Shown: positions 1 to 6,847 of the stretch, one piece after another
Numbering within the stretch: position 1 is the stretch's first letter
Layout: the number at the start of each line of letters is the position of its first letter
Translations under genes and position numbers: made by a program
Source of the DNA: an uncultured Oscillospiraceae bacterium
GTDB taxonomy: Bacteria; Bacillota; Clostridia; Oscillospirales; Oscillospiraceae
NCBI GenBank assembly: GCA_934569215.1
Contig: CAKTKF010000030.1
Coordinates: 1-8,839 of the forward strand
Direction of reading: 5' to 3'
Length of the DNA: 8,839 nt
Notes under the pieces: model-generated
Told to the model about the DNA's origin: nothing
The model's database searches: none
Seen by the model: only the letters and a program-made list of their open reading frames with translations

Positions 1-62
1 ACCGCCGCCCAGGCGGTCTGCCGTGAAACGGCTTTCATAAAATGATGAAATCATTTTATGAA
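1..62. repeat. Three consecutive hairpins at window edge
   Basis: Three inverted repeats lie end to end. ACCGCC (1-6) pairs with GGCGGT (12-17). GCCGT (20-24) pairs with ACGGC (28-32) around a GAA loop. An AT-rich 13-bp arm (34-46) pairs perfectly with 50-62, also around GAA. The second stem is followed on the plus strand by only TTT, and none has a good T tract on the minus strand, so I cannot call a clear intrinsic terminator. They could still end the minus-strand gene that stops at 72 or a plus-strand gene entering from the left. No coding sequence is supported in 1-71. Confidence 0.55.
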
Positions 63-71
63 GAAATAGTA

Positions 72-842
72 TTATTTTCGTCTGACCAGCTCGAGAACCT
101 CTCTCATTTTTCCGCAGATGGCGTTGTAGTTCTCCCGGCGGTGGGGTCTCAGGCAGGCGGAGCAGTCCTTGATGCCGCTCTCCGTATACCGGAATGCGCC
201 GCCGCATTTGTCCCCCAGGCAATACAGTGGGCAGTAGCAGAACAGGCAGCTGAAGGTCTCCGGGTCAGCGCCCTGATGGCAGGGAAAATATTCGCATTCC
301 CGGTTCTGGAAGAAATCATAGTGGGTCTGGCGTCTCAGGTCAATCCAATAGCGCTGCTCCACCACGCCGTCCACTTCCACTTCGTTTTCCAGAACGCCGC
401 CGTTGCGCCGGATGCTCCTGGCCGAGCCGATGTTGTCCTTGTCACAGACCATCAGCACCCGGTCGATTCCCAGCTTTTTGCATTCCTCCAGCGCAAGAGC
501 GATCATGCGGGTGGCGACGCCCCTGTGCCGCTGGGAGGGCAGCACCCCGTCGCCGATGTGGCCGCCGTCCAGCAGCAGCCTGTCATTCAGGCGGTGGCGG
601 ATATTCACCGCGCCAACGAAAATATCCTGCTCCGTATCCAGACAGAAGAAGGTGGAGTCCGGCACAAGCTCCTCCGTCTCCTCCCGCACGTCCAGATTGG
701 CAAGATAATTGTCAAAATCCCGGTAGTCCAGCCGCCGGATGGCATAAGGGATAATTTTCTCCCCCGTCGCGTACCACTGGGACATCATGTCGTTCAGGTG
801 CCGCCGGTACTTTGGTTCCAATTTTACAAGCTTTAACGTCAT
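72..842 (-). CDS. GNAT acetyltransferase fused to C-terminal Cys-rich small domain
   Basis: The 256-residue protein has two parts. Residues 1-170 look like a GNAT N-acetyltransferase: a strand ending in GDGVLPSQRHRGVATRM (about 97-113) carries the acetyl-CoA pyrophosphate-binding R/Q-x-x-G-x-A signature. Residues 176-245 carry ten Cys (183, 188, 199, 202, 204, 208, 213, 227, 230, 243) plus His189 and His234, with the words CEYFPCH, CLFCYCPLY and GIKDCSAC. I recognise this as the Cys-rich small domain (Pfam zf-like, PF04071), thought to bind metal and usually seen alone. The substrate of the acetyltransferase is unknown. The ATG at 842 follows GGAGGAAGAAAA, a strong ribosome site. The gene lies 33 bp after the pseudouridine synthase on the same strand and is probably co-transcribed. 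GNAT fold: confident. Domain identity: from pattern memory. Confidence 0.88.
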   Translation of the reverse strand: MTLKLVKLEPKYRRHLNDMMSQWYATGEKIIPYAIRRLDYRDFDNYLANLDVREETEELVPDSTFFCLDTEQDIFVGAVNIRHRLNDRLLLDGGHIGDGVLPSQRHRGVATRMIALALEECKKLGIDRVLMVCDKDNIGSARSIRRNGGVLENEVEVDGVVEQRYWIDLRRQTHYDFFQNRECEYFPCHQGADPETFSCLFCYCPLYCLGDKCGGAFRYTESGIKDCSACLRPHRRENYNAICGKMREVLELVRRK

Positions 843-875
843 TTTTCTTCCTCCACTCTTTTCAACGCCGGAAAT

Positions 876-1523
876 CTATGGTATAATTTTTCCGAATTCC
901 GTCCATGGGAACACGGCGGGCGGTTCTTTGGAAAATTCCACCCATTCCCCCGTCCCCGGGTGATAAAAGCCGATTTTCGCCGACCACAGGGCAATTTCAC
1001 AGGGGTCGTTCCAAACGGCGTACTTCCGCTCCCCCACCAGCGGCATTCCCCGGCTGGAAAACTGCACCCGGATCTGATGGGTACGCCCGGTGTGAAGCTG
1101 CACCCGCACAAGAGACATGCCGTTTGCATATTCCAGAACACGGTAGGAAAGCGCCGCTTCCTGCACGCCCTTCCCCAGGGCTTCCGCCACGAAGGTCATG
1201 CGTCTGGCCTTGTCCCGCGCCAGCAGGTCACGAAGCGTCCCTTCCGGATTCTCCGGCCTGCCGTGGACGACGGCCAGATATTCTTTGCGGAATTGGTCTT
1301 CCCGAATCTGACGGGACAGCTCCGACGCCGCGTTGGCGCTGCGTGCCAGCACCATCACGCCGCTGACCACCCGGTCAAGCCTATGTACCGTGCGCACGTC
1401 GGCTTTGGGGTCACCCAGAGCTTCCCGCACCAGCCCCGGCAGTCCCCCCGGCTCATCGGTGGAGAGTACCCGCGCCGGCTTGATGCAGACCAGAATATTA
1501 GCGTCCTGATACAGAATTTCCAT
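876..1523 (-). CDS. RluA-family RNA pseudouridine synthase
   Basis: From the ATG at 1523 this is a 215-residue cytosolic enzyme that should convert a uridine in rRNA or tRNA to pseudouridine. The catalytic motif is VHRLDRVVSGVMV, with Asp50 as the presumed nucleophile. The N-terminal ILYQDANILVCIKP and the later RVQLHTGRTHQIRVQFSSRGMPLVGE block are typical of the RluA catalytic domain. There is no N-terminal S4 domain, so it is the short form, and the exact RNA target cannot be told. An in-frame GTG at 1535 is a possible earlier start, but family members usually begin right at ME-I-LY-x-D. The start region is weak for both choices (GGGGTG 4 nt before the ATG; AGGATAGGG further up). It is divergent from the dehydrogenase at 1592 and upstream of the GNAT fusion gene. 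Confidence 0.93.
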   Translation of the reverse strand: MEILYQDANILVCIKPARVLSTDEPGGLPGLVREALGDPKADVRTVHRLDRVVSGVMVLARSANAASELSRQIREDQFRKEYLAVVHGRPENPEGTLRDLLARDKARRMTFVAEALGKGVQEAALSYRVLEYANGMSLVRVQLHTGRTHQIRVQFSSRGMPLVGERKYAVWNDPCEIALWSAKIGFYHPGTGEWVEFSKEPPAVFPWTEFGKIIP

Positions 1524-1550
1524 TGCGCACCCCACAAAAGCGTTTTCCCT

Positions 1551-1579
1551 ATCCTATCAAAAATACGCCTGTTTTGCAA
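1551..1579 (-). promoter_or_regulatory. Possible promoter for the pseudouridine synthase gene
   Basis: On the minus strand TTGCAA (1579-1574) and TAGGAT (1556-1551) are separated by exactly 17 bp, and the -10 is preceded by TGA, which fits an extended -10. Each hexamer matches consensus at 4 of 6 positions. The predicted transcript would start near 1544, about 20 nt before the ATG. The -35 overlaps the ribosome site of the divergent dehydrogenase, so the two genes share a 68-bp control region. I see no convincing plus-strand promoter there. Confidence 0.4.
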
Positions 1580-1591
1580 GGAGGAATTGCC

Positions 1592-2551
1592 ATGAAGATC
1601 GTTATTCTCGACGGCCGCGCCCTGAATCCCGGCGATTTGAGCTACGAACCTCTCCGCCAATTCGGCGAACTGACCGTTTATGACCGCACGGACACCGTGG
1701 AAGAAGCCATTGCCCGCATTGGAGACAACGAAATCGTGCTGGTGAACAAGCTTCCCGTTACCGAGCAGCTGCTGTCCGCCTGCCCGGGCATCCGGCTGAT
1801 TTGCGTTCAGGCGACGGGCTACAATACCGTGGACTGCGCCGCCTGCGCCCGCCGGGGCATTCCGGTGACCAACGTCCCCACCTACGGCACCGCCGCCGTG
1901 GCGCAGTTCACGTTTGCGCTGATGCTGGAGCTGTGCCACCGGGTCGGCCATCACGACGCGCTGGTGCGCGCGGGTCGGTGGAAAACCTGCGGCGCCTTCT
2001 GCTTCTGGGATACCCCGCAGATGGAGCTTGCCGGGAAGACGCTGGGCATTGTCGGCTTTGGGCGCATCGGTCAGGCCGTGGCGAACATCGCCCGCGCCTT
2101 CGGTATGCACGTCCTCGCCTACAGCCGCACCCGCCGTCCGGACGGGGAAGCGCTGGCACAGTACGTTGACCTGGACACCCTGCTCGCCCAGTCGGATTTT
2201 GTCTCCCTCCACTGCCCCCTCACCCCGGCGACGGCGAAGCTGGTGGGCGCCGATACTCTCGCAAAAATGAAGGATGGCGCCATCCTCATCAACACCTCCC
2301 GGGGCGGACTTGTGGACGAAGCGGCGGTGAAAGCCGCGCTGGAAAGCGGTCATCTCCGTGCCGCCGCCGTGGACGTGGTATCCGAGGAACCCATCACGGC
2401 GGACAATCCCCTTCTGACCGCCCCCAACTGCATCATCACGCCCCACATGGCCTGGGCGCCGCTGGAAAGCCGTCAGCGGCTTCTGGACTGCGTCATTGAG
2501 AACATCCGCTGCTTCCTCGAGGGAAAACCACAGAACGTGGTGAATATGTAA
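1592..2551 (+). CDS. D-2-hydroxyacid dehydrogenase (glycerate/hydroxypyruvate reductase-like)
   Basis: The 319-residue protein belongs to the D-isomer-specific 2-hydroxyacid dehydrogenases, which interconvert a 2-keto acid and its D-2-hydroxyacid with NAD(P)H. The Rossmann motif VGFGRIG is at 154-160. The catalytic triad is visible as Arg237 (NTSRGG), Glu266 (SEEP) and His285 (TPHMAW). After the second nucleotide-binding strand the sequence is YSRTRRP rather than an acidic residue, which hints at NADPH preference (inference). It resembles glycerate dehydrogenase/hydroxypyruvate reductase more than PGDH because it has no C-terminal ACT domain. The start at 1592 is chosen because AAGGAGG sits 7 nt upstream; the frame is open back to 1523, but that extension would be the intergenic gap. 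The gene ends at a shared terminator. Confidence 0.92.
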   Translation: MKIVILDGRALNPGDLSYEPLRQFGELTVYDRTDTVEEAIARIGDNEIVLVNKLPVTEQLLSACPGIRLICVQATGYNTVDCAACARRGIPVTNVPTYGTAAVAQFTFALMLELCHRVGHHDALVRAGRWKTCGAFCFWDTPQMELAGKTLGIVGFGRIGQAVANIARAFGMHVLAYSRTRRPDGEALAQYVDLDTLLAQSDFVSLHCPLTPATAKLVGADTLAKMKDGAILINTSRGGLVDEAAVKAALESGHLRAAAVDVVSEEPITADNPLLTAPNCIITPHMAWAPLESRQRLLDCVIENIRCFLEGKPQNVVNM

Positions 2552-2559
2552 CGCGAAGC

Positions 2560-2595
2560 AAACCCTCCGTATGACCAAAGTCATACGGAGGGTTT
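2560..2595. terminator. Bidirectional hairpin between convergent genes
   Basis: A perfect 16-bp inverted repeat (AAACCCTCCGTATGAC, 2560-2575, with its exact complement at 2580-2595) encloses a CAAA loop. It begins 8 bp after the dehydrogenase stop. Its right arm contains the last four sense codons and the TGA (2583-2581) of the convergent GNAT gene. Each strand ends the stem with only TTT, so termination relies on stem strength. Its place between two convergent genes and its symmetry favour a two-way terminator. Confidence 0.8.
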
Positions 2596-3090
2596 GTCGT
2601 CCCAGCACATGGTGCAGGCCTTCCGGTTCACCGAGCCGTCCACATAGACGGCAACGTCCGCAATCCGGCGGAAGCCGCATTTTTCGTGAGTTTTCAGAGA
2701 TGGCAAGTTTCGTTTGTCCACGTGGGAATAGAGCTTCCCGCCCTCCCCAAGATACGTCTGCACCGCCTCTATCAGCCCGGCGGCATAGCCCCTTCGCCGC
2801 TGCTCCGGGTCGGTTTCCAGCGCTTCCAGCAGAAGCCCGTCCCGGTACGGCTCCAAGCGCAGGGCGCTGACGTACCGTCCGCTTTCCTCCCAGACGGCGC
2901 AAATCGCCCCCGGCGTTTTGAAAAACACCTGGCTCAGATAGCGGTAAAACTCCTCTTCCGCCAGCTGAATTTGCCGCATTTCCGGCTCCTCCGGCCAGGC
3001 TTCCCGACCGTTTTCCCGGTTGGCGTCCGCATAAACCGCCATCAGGCTGCCAAAGTGCAGCTGGGAAAGGCTCCGCGCAAGATACAGCAT
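2581..3090 (-). CDS. GNAT-family N-acetyltransferase
   Basis: The 169-residue protein shows the GNAT core: LEALETDPEQRRRGYAAGLIEAV (about 110-135) contains the acetyl-CoA-binding R-R-G-Y-A turn, followed by a NLPSLKTHEKCGFRRI segment typical of the fold's last helix and strand. The substrate cannot be read from sequence. It is the third gene of the ABC exporter operon: its GGAGG ribosome site begins right after the exporter's TAA, leaving 9 bp between stop and start. Co-expression with an exporter raises the possibility that it modifies the same compound or a stress target, but that is inference. The final codons lie inside the terminator hairpin, so the terminal KPSV is encoded by the stem. 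Confidence 0.88.
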   Translation of the reverse strand: MLYLARSLSQLHFGSLMAVYADANRENGREAWPEEPEMRQIQLAEEEFYRYLSQVFFKTPGAICAVWEESGRYVSALRLEPYRDGLLLEALETDPEQRRRGYAAGLIEAVQTYLGEGGKLYSHVDKRNLPSLKTHEKCGFRRIADVAVYVDGSVNRKACTMCWDDKPSV

Positions 3091-3099
3091 TTTTCCTCC

Positions 3100-4863
3100 T
3101 TACACGGCGTACTGGCTGGTATAGAGATCGTAATAAAATCCCTTTTTCGCCAGCAGCTGCCCATGAGTTCCCTGCTCCACGATGTGGCCGTGATCCAGTA
3201 CCAGAATGAGATCGGCATCCACGATGGTGCTCAAGCGGTGGGCAATGACGAAGCAGGTTCTCCCCTTCATCAGCTTATCCATGGCCTTCTGCACCAGAAT
3301 TTCCGTCCGGGTATCCACGTTGGAGGTGGCCTCGTCCAGAATCAGCAGCGGGCGGCCGGCCAGCAGCGCCCGGGCGATGGTCAGCAGCTGCTTCTGGCCG
3401 CCGGAAAGATTGGTGGTATCCTCGCTGATCAGGGTGTCGTAGCCGCCCGGCATGGTGCGGATAAAGTGGTCGCAGTAGGCCTCCCGGCACGCCTGTTCAA
3501 TCTCCTCCCGGGTGGCGTCCGGCTTGCCGTAGGCCACATTCTGGGCAATGGTACCCCGGAACAGCCAGGTGTCCTGAAGCACCATGCCGAAATTCCGGCG
3601 CACCTCGTCCCGGGAAAGCGTCCGGATATCCTGCCCGTCCAGCAGAATTTTGCCGCCGTCCACGTCATAAAACCGCATCAGCAGGTTGACAATGGTGGTT
3701 TTTCCCGCGCCGGTGGGGCCGACGATGGCCACACGCTGGCCGGGATGGACACTGAGGTTCAGATTCTCAATCAGCGGCTCGCTCTTGCTGTAGGAAAATG
3801 CGGCGTGGTCGAAAACGACCTCCCCCTGACAGGGCTGTGGAAGCATGCCCTCCGGCTGCTCCTCTTCCTCCATGTCCAGCAGCCGAAACACCCGCTTGGC
3901 GCAGGCCTTGACGTGGCTCAGGTTGGCAAATCCCATGGCGATCTGCTCCAGAGGCGAGGAAAACTGCCGGGCGAACAGCACAATGGTCACCACGGTTCCC
4001 ACGCCCACGCCCCGGCGGACGATCAGCCATCCGCCGATGAGATTGATGCAGATATAGGCCATGGCATTGGCAAATTTGATCAGCGGCTGCACAATGGAGC
4101 CGGTAAAATTGGCCTTGGCGGTGGCCTTGCGCAGCTGCTCGTTGACGACGGCGTGGTTCTGCGCCGTATATTCCTCCAGATTGTAGGCCTTGGCGGTGGC
4201 AAAATTGGTGAAGCTTTCCTCCACAATCTCGGTCAGCTCTCCGGCCTTTTCAAAGCATTCATCGTAGTATTTTCCGCAGACGCCCGCGACTTTCGAGGAT
4301 ATCCACAGAGAAACCGGGGTCAGCACAATGACCAGACAGGCCAGCACGCCGTTTTCCAGGAACATGGCTACGGCGATCATGATGATCTGGAAAGCCCCCT
4401 CCACCATCACGTCAAAAATCTGGTGAATGTAGCCGCCCATTTCGCCCACATCGTCGATCATCCGGTTCAGAATATCGCCCACCGGGGTCTGGTCGACGTA
4501 TTTCACCGGGAGCCGCCGGATTTTGTCGGAAATGGCAATGCGCAGGCCGTAGGTAAAATGACGGCTCACCGCCCGGTTCATCAGCTGCATGTTTAAGTAT
4601 CGGAACAGGCTTTGCGCCGCGTACACCGCCGTCAGCAGGGTAAGACCGCTGACCAGAGTGTCCCGGATGGGCGTCTGCCGGTCGCTCAGGCCGAAATCGT
4701 AGAGCTTTTGAATCAGGTTTCCCAGAATTTCCGGCGCGGCAATGGCGCACAGCACCGCGAGAATCCCCAGCACCGCGCTGACCGCGACCCATCCGGCGAT
4801 GCCCTTCGCCTCCCGGATAATTCTCCACGTCGTCTCATCCAGCAGCTTATTCTTTTCACGCAT
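3100..4863 (-). CDS. ABC exporter half-transporter with canonical ATPase site
   Basis: The 587-residue protein has an N-terminal six-helix exporter domain (about 1-330) and a C-terminal ATPase. Motifs: Walker A GPTGAGKT (382-389), Q-loop VLQDTWLF, signature LSGGQ (486-490), Walker B LLILDEATS with catalytic Glu511, and switch His542 (AHRLST). All catalytic residues are present. It should pair in the membrane with the half-transporter encoded just upstream, which lacks the catalytic Glu and His. The ATG overlaps the upstream gene by 8 nt and has GGGAGGG 7 nt before it, so translation is probably coupled. Family relatives (BmrCD, LmrCD, TM287/288 type) mostly export hydrophobic drugs or lipids; the substrate here is unknown. 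Confidence 0.95.
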   Translation of the reverse strand: MREKNKLLDETTWRIIREAKGIAGWVAVSAVLGILAVLCAIAAPEILGNLIQKLYDFGLSDRQTPIRDTLVSGLTLLTAVYAAQSLFRYLNMQLMNRAVSRHFTYGLRIAISDKIRRLPVKYVDQTPVGDILNRMIDDVGEMGGYIHQIFDVMVEGAFQIIMIAVAMFLENGVLACLVIVLTPVSLWISSKVAGVCGKYYDECFEKAGELTEIVEESFTNFATAKAYNLEEYTAQNHAVVNEQLRKATAKANFTGSIVQPLIKFANAMAYICINLIGGWLIVRRGVGVGTVVTIVLFARQFSSPLEQIAMGFANLSHVKACAKRVFRLLDMEEEEQPEGMLPQPCQGEVVFDHAAFSYSKSEPLIENLNLSVHPGQRVAIVGPTGAGKTTIVNLLMRFYDVDGGKILLDGQDIRTLSRDEVRRNFGMVLQDTWLFRGTIAQNVAYGKPDATREEIEQACREAYCDHFIRTMPGGYDTLISEDTTNLSGGQKQLLTIARALLAGRPLLILDEATSNVDTRTEILVQKAMDKLMKGRTCFVIAHRLSTIVDADLILVLDHGHIVEQGTHGQLLAKKGFYYDLYTSQYAV

Positions 4864-6580
4864 TCAGATTCCCTCCCGTCTGGGACGCATAGATTTCCCG
4901 GTACACCCCGCACCGTTCCAGCAGCTGGGCGTGGGTGCCGCTGTCCACCAGCGCGCCGCCGTCCATGACAAAAATCACGTCGCAGTGCATGGCGGAGGTC
5001 ACCCGCTGGGTGATGATCAGCTGGGTCTTGCCCGATAAGCGTCGGTTCAGGGCGGCACGGAGCTTCGCCTCCGTCAGAAAGTCCAGGGCGGAAAAGCTGT
5101 CGTCAAAAATATAGATCGGCGCGTTTTTCAGCAGCGCCCGGGCAATGCTCAGCCGCTGCTTCTGTCCGCCGGACAGATTTTTGCCCGACTGGCGGATCCT
5201 GTGATCGATGCCGTCGGAAAAGGCGTTCACAAACTCCCCCGCCTGGGCGGTTTCCAGCGCCTCATGAATTTCAACGTCCCCGGCTTCCAGTCTGCCCATG
5301 CGGACGTTGTCCCGGATGGTGCCGGAATAGATGGTCGCGTTTTGCAGCACGCAGCTGATATTGTCCCGCATGGTGCGGCGGCTGAGGGTTCGGGTAGGTA
5401 TTCCGTCCAGACGAACCTCCCCGACGGTGGGCATACGAAAGCCCAACAGGAGCTGCACCAGGGTGCTTTTCCCCGAGCCAGTGCCGCCGATGACCGCCGC
5501 CTTCTGCCCCTTTTTTACGGAAAGGGTAATGTCCTTCAGGGCAGCCTCCGCCGCGCCGTCGTAGCGGAAGGTGACGTGGTCAAAATCGATATCCCCGGAC
5601 AGGGTGATGTCCTGCCACTCGATGGGGTCGGCCATGCCCTCGGCGTGAAGCACCTGCCCGATGCGCTTGGCCGCCACCTCGGCCTGGGGGAAGCTGATAA
5701 TGGCAAACGCGCCGGTAATGACGCCCGCGGAAACAAGGGATACGTACTGGACAATTGCGAAAATATCGCCGCCGGTCAGGCCGGTGGAGGTTTCCATCCG
5801 CCAGCCGCCCAAATACACAATCAGCACCGCCGCCAGATTCAGCAGGAACGTCGCCAGCGGGGAAATGGCGCTCATGGCCACATTGCCCCGGATGAAGCTG
5901 TCCACCATAATTCGGGTAGCCCCGGACACCCGCTCATGCTCCCGCTTTTCGGAGTTGAAAGCCCGGATGACCCGGATGCCCCGCAGACGCTCCCGCATGA
6001 TCTCGTTCTGCCGGTCAACGTACTTGTCGGAGATTTCCCAGATACCGTCGATTCGTTTGCCAATGATCATGACGATCGCCAGAATCACGGGAACAAAAGC
6101 CAGCATGGTCAGCGACAGCGCCACATCCTTTCGCAGAGACAGCGCCACGCCGCCCACGAACAGCACCGGAATGGTCACCACGGTGCCGGACAGCTCCGCC
6201 GCGATCCAGCTCACCACCTGCACGTCGTGGGAGCAGCGGGTCACGAGAGCCGCCGTTCCCAGCTCGCCGAATTCCTCGAAGCTCATCTGGTTGACCTTGC
6301 GGAACACGGCGGCGCGGACGTCGGCGCAGAAGGACGCCACCACGTCGTTGGAAATTTTCGCCCCCAGAATCACCGTTCCCAGTCCCACCAGCGCTACTGC
6401 CGCCATGATGGCGCAGCATCTGACGATGTAGGCAAAATCCGCCTGATAGACGCCCCGGTTGAGAATCTCGCTCATGATGGCGGGCAGCAGCAGGTCGCAG
6501 ACGGTGGACACCGCCACGGCCACGGTGGCGGCGATCAGCCCCTTCCAATAGGGCTTCAGATATTGCATCATTTCCTTCAT
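4856..6580 (-). CDS. ABC exporter half-transporter with degenerate ATPase site
   Basis: The 574-residue protein has a six-helix membrane domain (about 1-315) and an ATPase domain. Motifs: Walker A GGTGSGKS (365-372), Q-loop VLQNATIYSG and signature LSGGQ (469-473). The Walker B reads IYIFDDSFSALD, with Asp494 where the catalytic Glu is expected, and the switch histidine is replaced by Gln525 (IITQRVTS). This pair of changes marks the non-hydrolysing site of heterodimeric exporters, so the protein should function with the product of the following gene. The ATG at 6580 follows GAGGTAG by 4 nt. It is the first gene of the exporter/exporter/GNAT operon and is preceded by a 290-nt structured leader. 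Confidence 0.95.
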   Translation of the reverse strand: MKEMMQYLKPYWKGLIAATVAVAVSTVCDLLLPAIMSEILNRGVYQADFAYIVRCCAIMAAVALVGLGTVILGAKISNDVVASFCADVRAAVFRKVNQMSFEEFGELGTAALVTRCSHDVQVVSWIAAELSGTVVTIPVLFVGGVALSLRKDVALSLTMLAFVPVILAIVMIIGKRIDGIWEISDKYVDRQNEIMRERLRGIRVIRAFNSEKREHERVSGATRIMVDSFIRGNVAMSAISPLATFLLNLAAVLIVYLGGWRMETSTGLTGGDIFAIVQYVSLVSAGVITGAFAIISFPQAEVAAKRIGQVLHAEGMADPIEWQDITLSGDIDFDHVTFRYDGAAEAALKDITLSVKKGQKAAVIGGTGSGKSTLVQLLLGFRMPTVGEVRLDGIPTRTLSRRTMRDNISCVLQNATIYSGTIRDNVRMGRLEAGDVEIHEALETAQAGEFVNAFSDGIDHRIRQSGKNLSGGQKQRLSIARALLKNAPIYIFDDSFSALDFLTEAKLRAALNRRLSGKTQLIITQRVTSAMHCDVIFVMDGGALVDSGTHAQLLERCGVYREIYASQTGGNLNA

Positions 6581-6598
6581 TTTTCTACCTCAAACAAC

Positions 6599-6658
6599 AA
6601 AACTTCATGCATGTGCGCTGCACCGTGAAAATGCGCAAATGCTGATGCATGAAGTTTT
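6599..6658. repeat. Long inverted repeat just upstream of the ABC ribosome site
   Basis: AAAACTTCATGCAT (6599-6612) is the exact reverse complement of 6645-6658, giving a 14-bp stem. Inside it a second stem, TGCGC (6614-6618) with GCGCA (6633-6637), can form. In the minus-strand transcript the stem ends in TTTT followed by GTTGTTTG, 18 nt before the exporter ATG. It could be a second weak terminator, a stem that holds the ribosome site accessible or closed, or a protein operator. On the plus strand it is followed by one more T, but no plus-strand gene needs it. Confidence 0.7.
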
Positions 6659-6710
6659 TGTGCATCATTTCCGGTTGCCCCGTAGGGGCGAGGAAATGGC
6701 ACATTTCTTA

Positions 6711-6736
6711 TTTTTCTATGCATTTGCATAGAAAAA
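6711..6736. repeat. 26-bp palindrome, operator-like or hairpin
   Basis: TTTTTCTATGCA (6711-6722) and its exact reverse complement (6725-6736) are separated by TT. The right end is the T tract of the leader terminator read on the minus strand. Perfect symmetry, an AT-rich flank and position downstream of the promoter fit a repressor operator (MarR or TetR style dimers bind such sites), but no regulator gene is present in this window. As RNA it would form a 12-bp hairpin. Confidence 0.7.
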
Positions 6737-6760
6737 CGGCCCAGGCCGAAGCCTGCGCCG
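6732..6760 (-). terminator. Intrinsic terminator inside the ABC leader
   Basis: Read on the minus strand: CGGC-G-CAGGC, TTCG loop, GCCTG-G-GCCG, then TTTTTC. That is nine G/C-rich pairs with one G.G mismatch, capped by a stable UUCG tetraloop and followed directly by five T. It lies 25 nt beyond the stop of the small leader ORF and about 150 nt before the exporter start, so it would cut most transcripts short unless something prevents it from folding. Confidence 0.82.
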
Positions 6761-6784
6761 CACAAATCGCCCGTGCCGGTATTC

Positions 6785-6847
6785 CTACCGCACAGTTACC
6801 CCCGGAGCAAGTCTTCTGCCGCAAACGTTCCAGCCGTTCTTCAACAT
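6785..6847 (-). CDS. Putative leader peptide, 20 codons
   Basis: An ATG at 6847 follows AGGAGG (6861-6856) by 8 nt, the best ribosome site in the window, and lies about 27 nt after the predicted transcription start. The ORF encodes 20 residues beginning MLKNGWNVCG and stops at TAG (6787-6785). The stop codon sits at the loop edge of a 10-bp hairpin (6795-6771), so a terminating or stalled ribosome would disrupt it. An in-frame ATG at 6868 would add seven residues but would leave almost no leader. No similarity to a known protein is recognised. It is most likely a regulatory leader peptide for the downstream exporter operon; a free-standing small protein is possible. Confidence 0.5.
   Translation of the reverse strand: MLKNGWNVCGRRLAPGVTVR

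Noticed and set aside
42..836. 264-codon plus-strand ORF antisense to the GNAT fusion gene
   Set aside because: It is a shadow of the minus-strand gene, with no ribosome site and a composition typical of reverse-complement translation.
882..887. Perfect plus-strand TATAAT at the end of the pseudouridine synthase gene
   Set aside because: No acceptable -35 at the right distance, and no plus-strand gene follows.
2686..4596. 636-codon plus-strand ORF antisense to the GNAT and ABC genes
   Set aside because: It crosses two clear minus-strand genes, has no ribosome site or known domain, and is His/Gln-rich as antisense shadows of GC-rich genes often are.
6577..6765. A 62-codon minus-strand ORF whose TGA overlaps the exporter ATG as ATGA
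   Set aside because: It starts at TTG without a Shine-Dalgarno, runs through the terminator and both palindromes, and its sequence looks like a translation of hairpins. The overlap is noted but probably accidental.
6705..6847. A longer open frame (about 45 codons, Cys-rich) overlapping the leader ORF in another frame, suggesting a frameshifted gene
   Set aside because: It has no start codon near the Shine-Dalgarno and reads through the terminator; the in-frame ATG with ideal spacing gives the 20-codon ORF instead. A sequencing error near the start would change this view.
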